Below, piece by piece: positions 62,469 through 64,000 of a DNA stretch of 64,000 nt (position 1 is its first letter; each line of letters opens with the position of its first letter). The stretch spans positions 3,658,001 to 3,722,000 of the forward strand of contig NZ_CP013417.1 in NCBI RefSeq assembly GCF_001524445.2, given 5' to 3'. The DNA is from Burkholderia savannae (GTDB lineage: Bacteria; Pseudomonadota; Gammaproteobacteria; Burkholderiales; Burkholderiaceae). A model generated the notes under the pieces. That model had not been told where the DNA came from. It searched no databases and saw nothing but the letters and a program-made list of their open reading frames with translations. Both the position numbers and the translations under genes were made by a program.

Positions 62469-62847
62469 GATTGGTCTACCGCTTGCTTTTCTGCTCGCGC
62501 GCGCACCCGAATCGCGCGCGCAAGCCTTTCAGCGGTAATTTATTGGCGAGGCGAAAGTGTGTCGAGCGCAAAAGTGTTAGACCAAAGGCATCGGTGTAAC
62601 ACCGTGTTACTGCACGGCTTTCAGGGATTCCGCGTACTTTTTTGGACGTCGCGCGCCGCCTGTTTTCGACCGTTTTGGCCGTAAGGTTGCGATGCACCCG
62701 CAGCGCGCATCGGCATGCATTCGAATCATTAATCAATTCTTCGAATGAATTTGCCTATTCAATTGCCGACCGCGAGAATATCAGGCTGACAACCGCCGCG
62801 CCGCCCGCGAGCCGCGGCGCTTCCACCGCATTCGATCGAGACCCGAA
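62469..62847. other. Divergent intergenic region
   Basis: 379 bases between divergent genes, A/T-rich at 62,720-62,790. It contains GTAACACCGTGTTAC at 62,594-62,608, a near-perfect 15-bp palindrome that may be an operator. Confidence 0.45.
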
Positions 62848-63891
62848 ATGGCGCGCTCCCGCTTCATTCCCGACAATTTCACGCTCGCGCTCGTCGGCAC
62901 AGTCGTGCTCGCGAGCTTCCTGCCGTGCCGCGGCGAGGCCGCGCACGCGTTCAACTGGGCGACCAATATCGCGGTCGGCCTGCTCTTCTTCCTGCACGGC
63001 GCGAAGCTGTCGCGCGAGGCGATCATCGCGGGCGCGACGCACTGGCGGCTGCACGCCGTCGTGCTGCTCTGCACGTTCGCGCTCTTCCCGCTCCTCGGCC
63101 TCGCGCTCAAGCCGGTGCTCACGCCGCTCGTCACGCCCGCGCTCTACGCCGGCGTGCTGTTCCTCTGCACGCTGCCGTCCACCGTGCAGTCGTCGATCGC
63201 GTTCACGTCGATCGCGAAGGGCAATGTGCCCGCCGCCGTCTGCTCGGCGTCCGCGTCGAGCCTGCTCGGCATCTTCGTCACGCCCGCGCTCGTCGGCGTG
63301 ATGGTGTCGACGCAGGGCACGGGCGCGACGGCATCGCCGTGGAGCACGATCGGCGCGATCGTGATGCAGCTCCTCGTGCCGTTCATCGCCGGGCAGTTGC
63401 TGCGGCCGGTGATCGGCCGCTGGATCGAGCGCAATCGCGGCGTGCTGCGCTTCGTCGATCAGGGCTCGATCCTGCTCGTCGTCTACGTCGCGTTCAGCGA
63501 AGCGGTCAACGAAGGCCTCTGGCACCAAATTCCGCCGACCGCGCTCGCGGGGCTCGTCGTCGTCAACGTCGTGCTGCTCGCGGTCGCACTCGCGGTCACG
63601 ACCATCGTCAGCAAGCGGCTCGGCTTCAATCGCGCGGACCAGATCACGATCATCTTCTGCGGCTCGAAGAAGAGCCTCGCGGCCGGCGTGCCGATGGCGA
63701 AAGTGATCTTCGCCGCGCACGCGGTCGGCGCGGTGGTGCTGCCGCTCATGCTGTTCCATCAGATCCAGCTGATGACCTGCGCGGCGCTCGCGCAGCGCTG
63801 GGGCGCACGCGACACGAGCCGCGAGCGGCAGGCCGACAACGCGCACGGCGGCGGGGCGCTCGGCGCGCGCGCGGGCGCGACGAAGCACTGA
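62848..63891 (+). CDS. Bile acid:sodium symporter family protein (SBF-like)
   Basis: The 347-residue protein has about nine to ten membrane segments with the SBF-like (PF13593) pattern FNWATNIAVGLLFFLHGAKL (about 30-49), LFLCTLPSTVQSSIAFTSIA KGN (about 108-130) and IIFCGSKKSLAAGVPMAKVI (about 270-289). These are inner-membrane transporters whose bacterial substrates are mostly unknown (YfeH-like). The C-terminal ~25 residues are low-complexity. The ATG at 62848 gives the usual N terminus. Confidence 0.92.
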   Translation: MARSRFIPDNFTLALVGTVVLASFLPCRGEAAHAFNWATNIAVGLLFFLHGAKLSREAIIAGATHWRLHAVVLLCTFALFPLLGLALKPVLTPLVTPALYAGVLFLCTLPSTVQSSIAFTSIAKGNVPAAVCSASASSLLGIFVTPALVGVMVSTQGTGATASPWSTIGAIVMQLLVPFIAGQLLRPVIGRWIERNRGVLRFVDQGSILLVVYVAFSEAVNEGLWHQIPPTALAGLVVVNVVLLAVALAVTTIVSKRLGFNRADQITIIFCGSKKSLAAGVPMAKVIFAAHAVGAVVLPLMLFHQIQLMTCAALAQRWGARDTSRERQADNAHGGGALGARAGATKH

Positions 63892-64000
63892 CGCGCGACG
63901 CGATGCGGCACTGACGCGCCGCGAAACGCTGCGCGCGACGCGACGCGGCGCGACGACTCGCCTCGGCCGCGCCGTGTTCGCCTCGCCTCGCAGAGCGCGC

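Overview
The window is high-GC DNA (strong G/C preference at third codon positions) from a beta-proteobacterium of the genus Burkholderia. Its protein content and the many short tandem repeats fit the B. pseudomallei/thailandensis group best. The species call is an inference from gene content; no rRNA or tRNA gene was seen.

Region 1 (1-12,700). Two envelope glycosyltransferase genes on the + strand (a 5'-truncated GT2 enzyme and a GT87-like membrane enzyme) run convergently into a complete Tad/Flp type IVb pilus locus on the - strand. The tad order is flp, tadV, rcpC, rcpA, a CpaD-like lipoprotein, tadZ, tadA, tadB, tadC, tadD, tadE, tadG. From tadZ to tadE nearly every junction is a 4-base ATGA or GTGA stop/start overlap.

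Region 2 (12,700-43,700) is accessory DNA. It opens with about 2 kb without a convincing gene and a lower-GC orphan gene (14.7-15.5 kb), then carries at least five insertion-sequence remnants or copies (IS256/IS3 chimera, two broken IS5-family pieces, an intact-looking IS66, an IS5/IS427-type copy) and ends with a tyrosine integrase. Its metabolic core is a tightly packed seven-gene operon (28.6 to 21.8 kb, - strand): isochorismatase-like hydrolase, XapX protein, YtcJ-type amidohydrolase, DoxX protein, secreted VOC protein, DUF1275 membrane protein and alginate-export-type porin. A divergent HxlR regulator with a 14-bp palindromic operator controls its head. The HxlR, isochorismatase and XapX genes are present a second time as a 1.85-kb inverted copy at 16.5-18.4 kb. 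A second catabolic group (30-40.5 kb) contains three LysR-type or flanking regulators, a broken zinc-free quinone oxidoreductase, an alpha/beta esterase, a Tat-exported GMC oxidoreductase and an aldehyde dehydrogenase interrupted by IS66.

Region 3 (43,900-64,000) looks like ordinary chromosome: a DapA-family aldolase, azlCD branched-chain amino acid exporter with a divergent Lrp regulator, phospholipase C, VOC protein, GhrA-type reductase, HMG-CoA lyase, YbaK protein, EamA exporter with a divergent Lrp regulator, a fluoroacetate-dehalogenase-like hydrolase, nitronate monooxygenase, LysR regulator, porin, and a bile-acid:Na+ symporter family protein. Tandem 6-9 bp repeat arrays at 44.8-45.3 kb and 53.0 kb are probable VNTR loci.

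The points most worth attention are: the IS66 element that carries its own ribbon-helix-helix protein and four copies of a 13-bp palindrome; the symmetrical inverted duplication of the HxlR/isochorismatase/XapX module; the uncharacterised seven-gene operon; and the orphan protein with two similar barrel-like ends.
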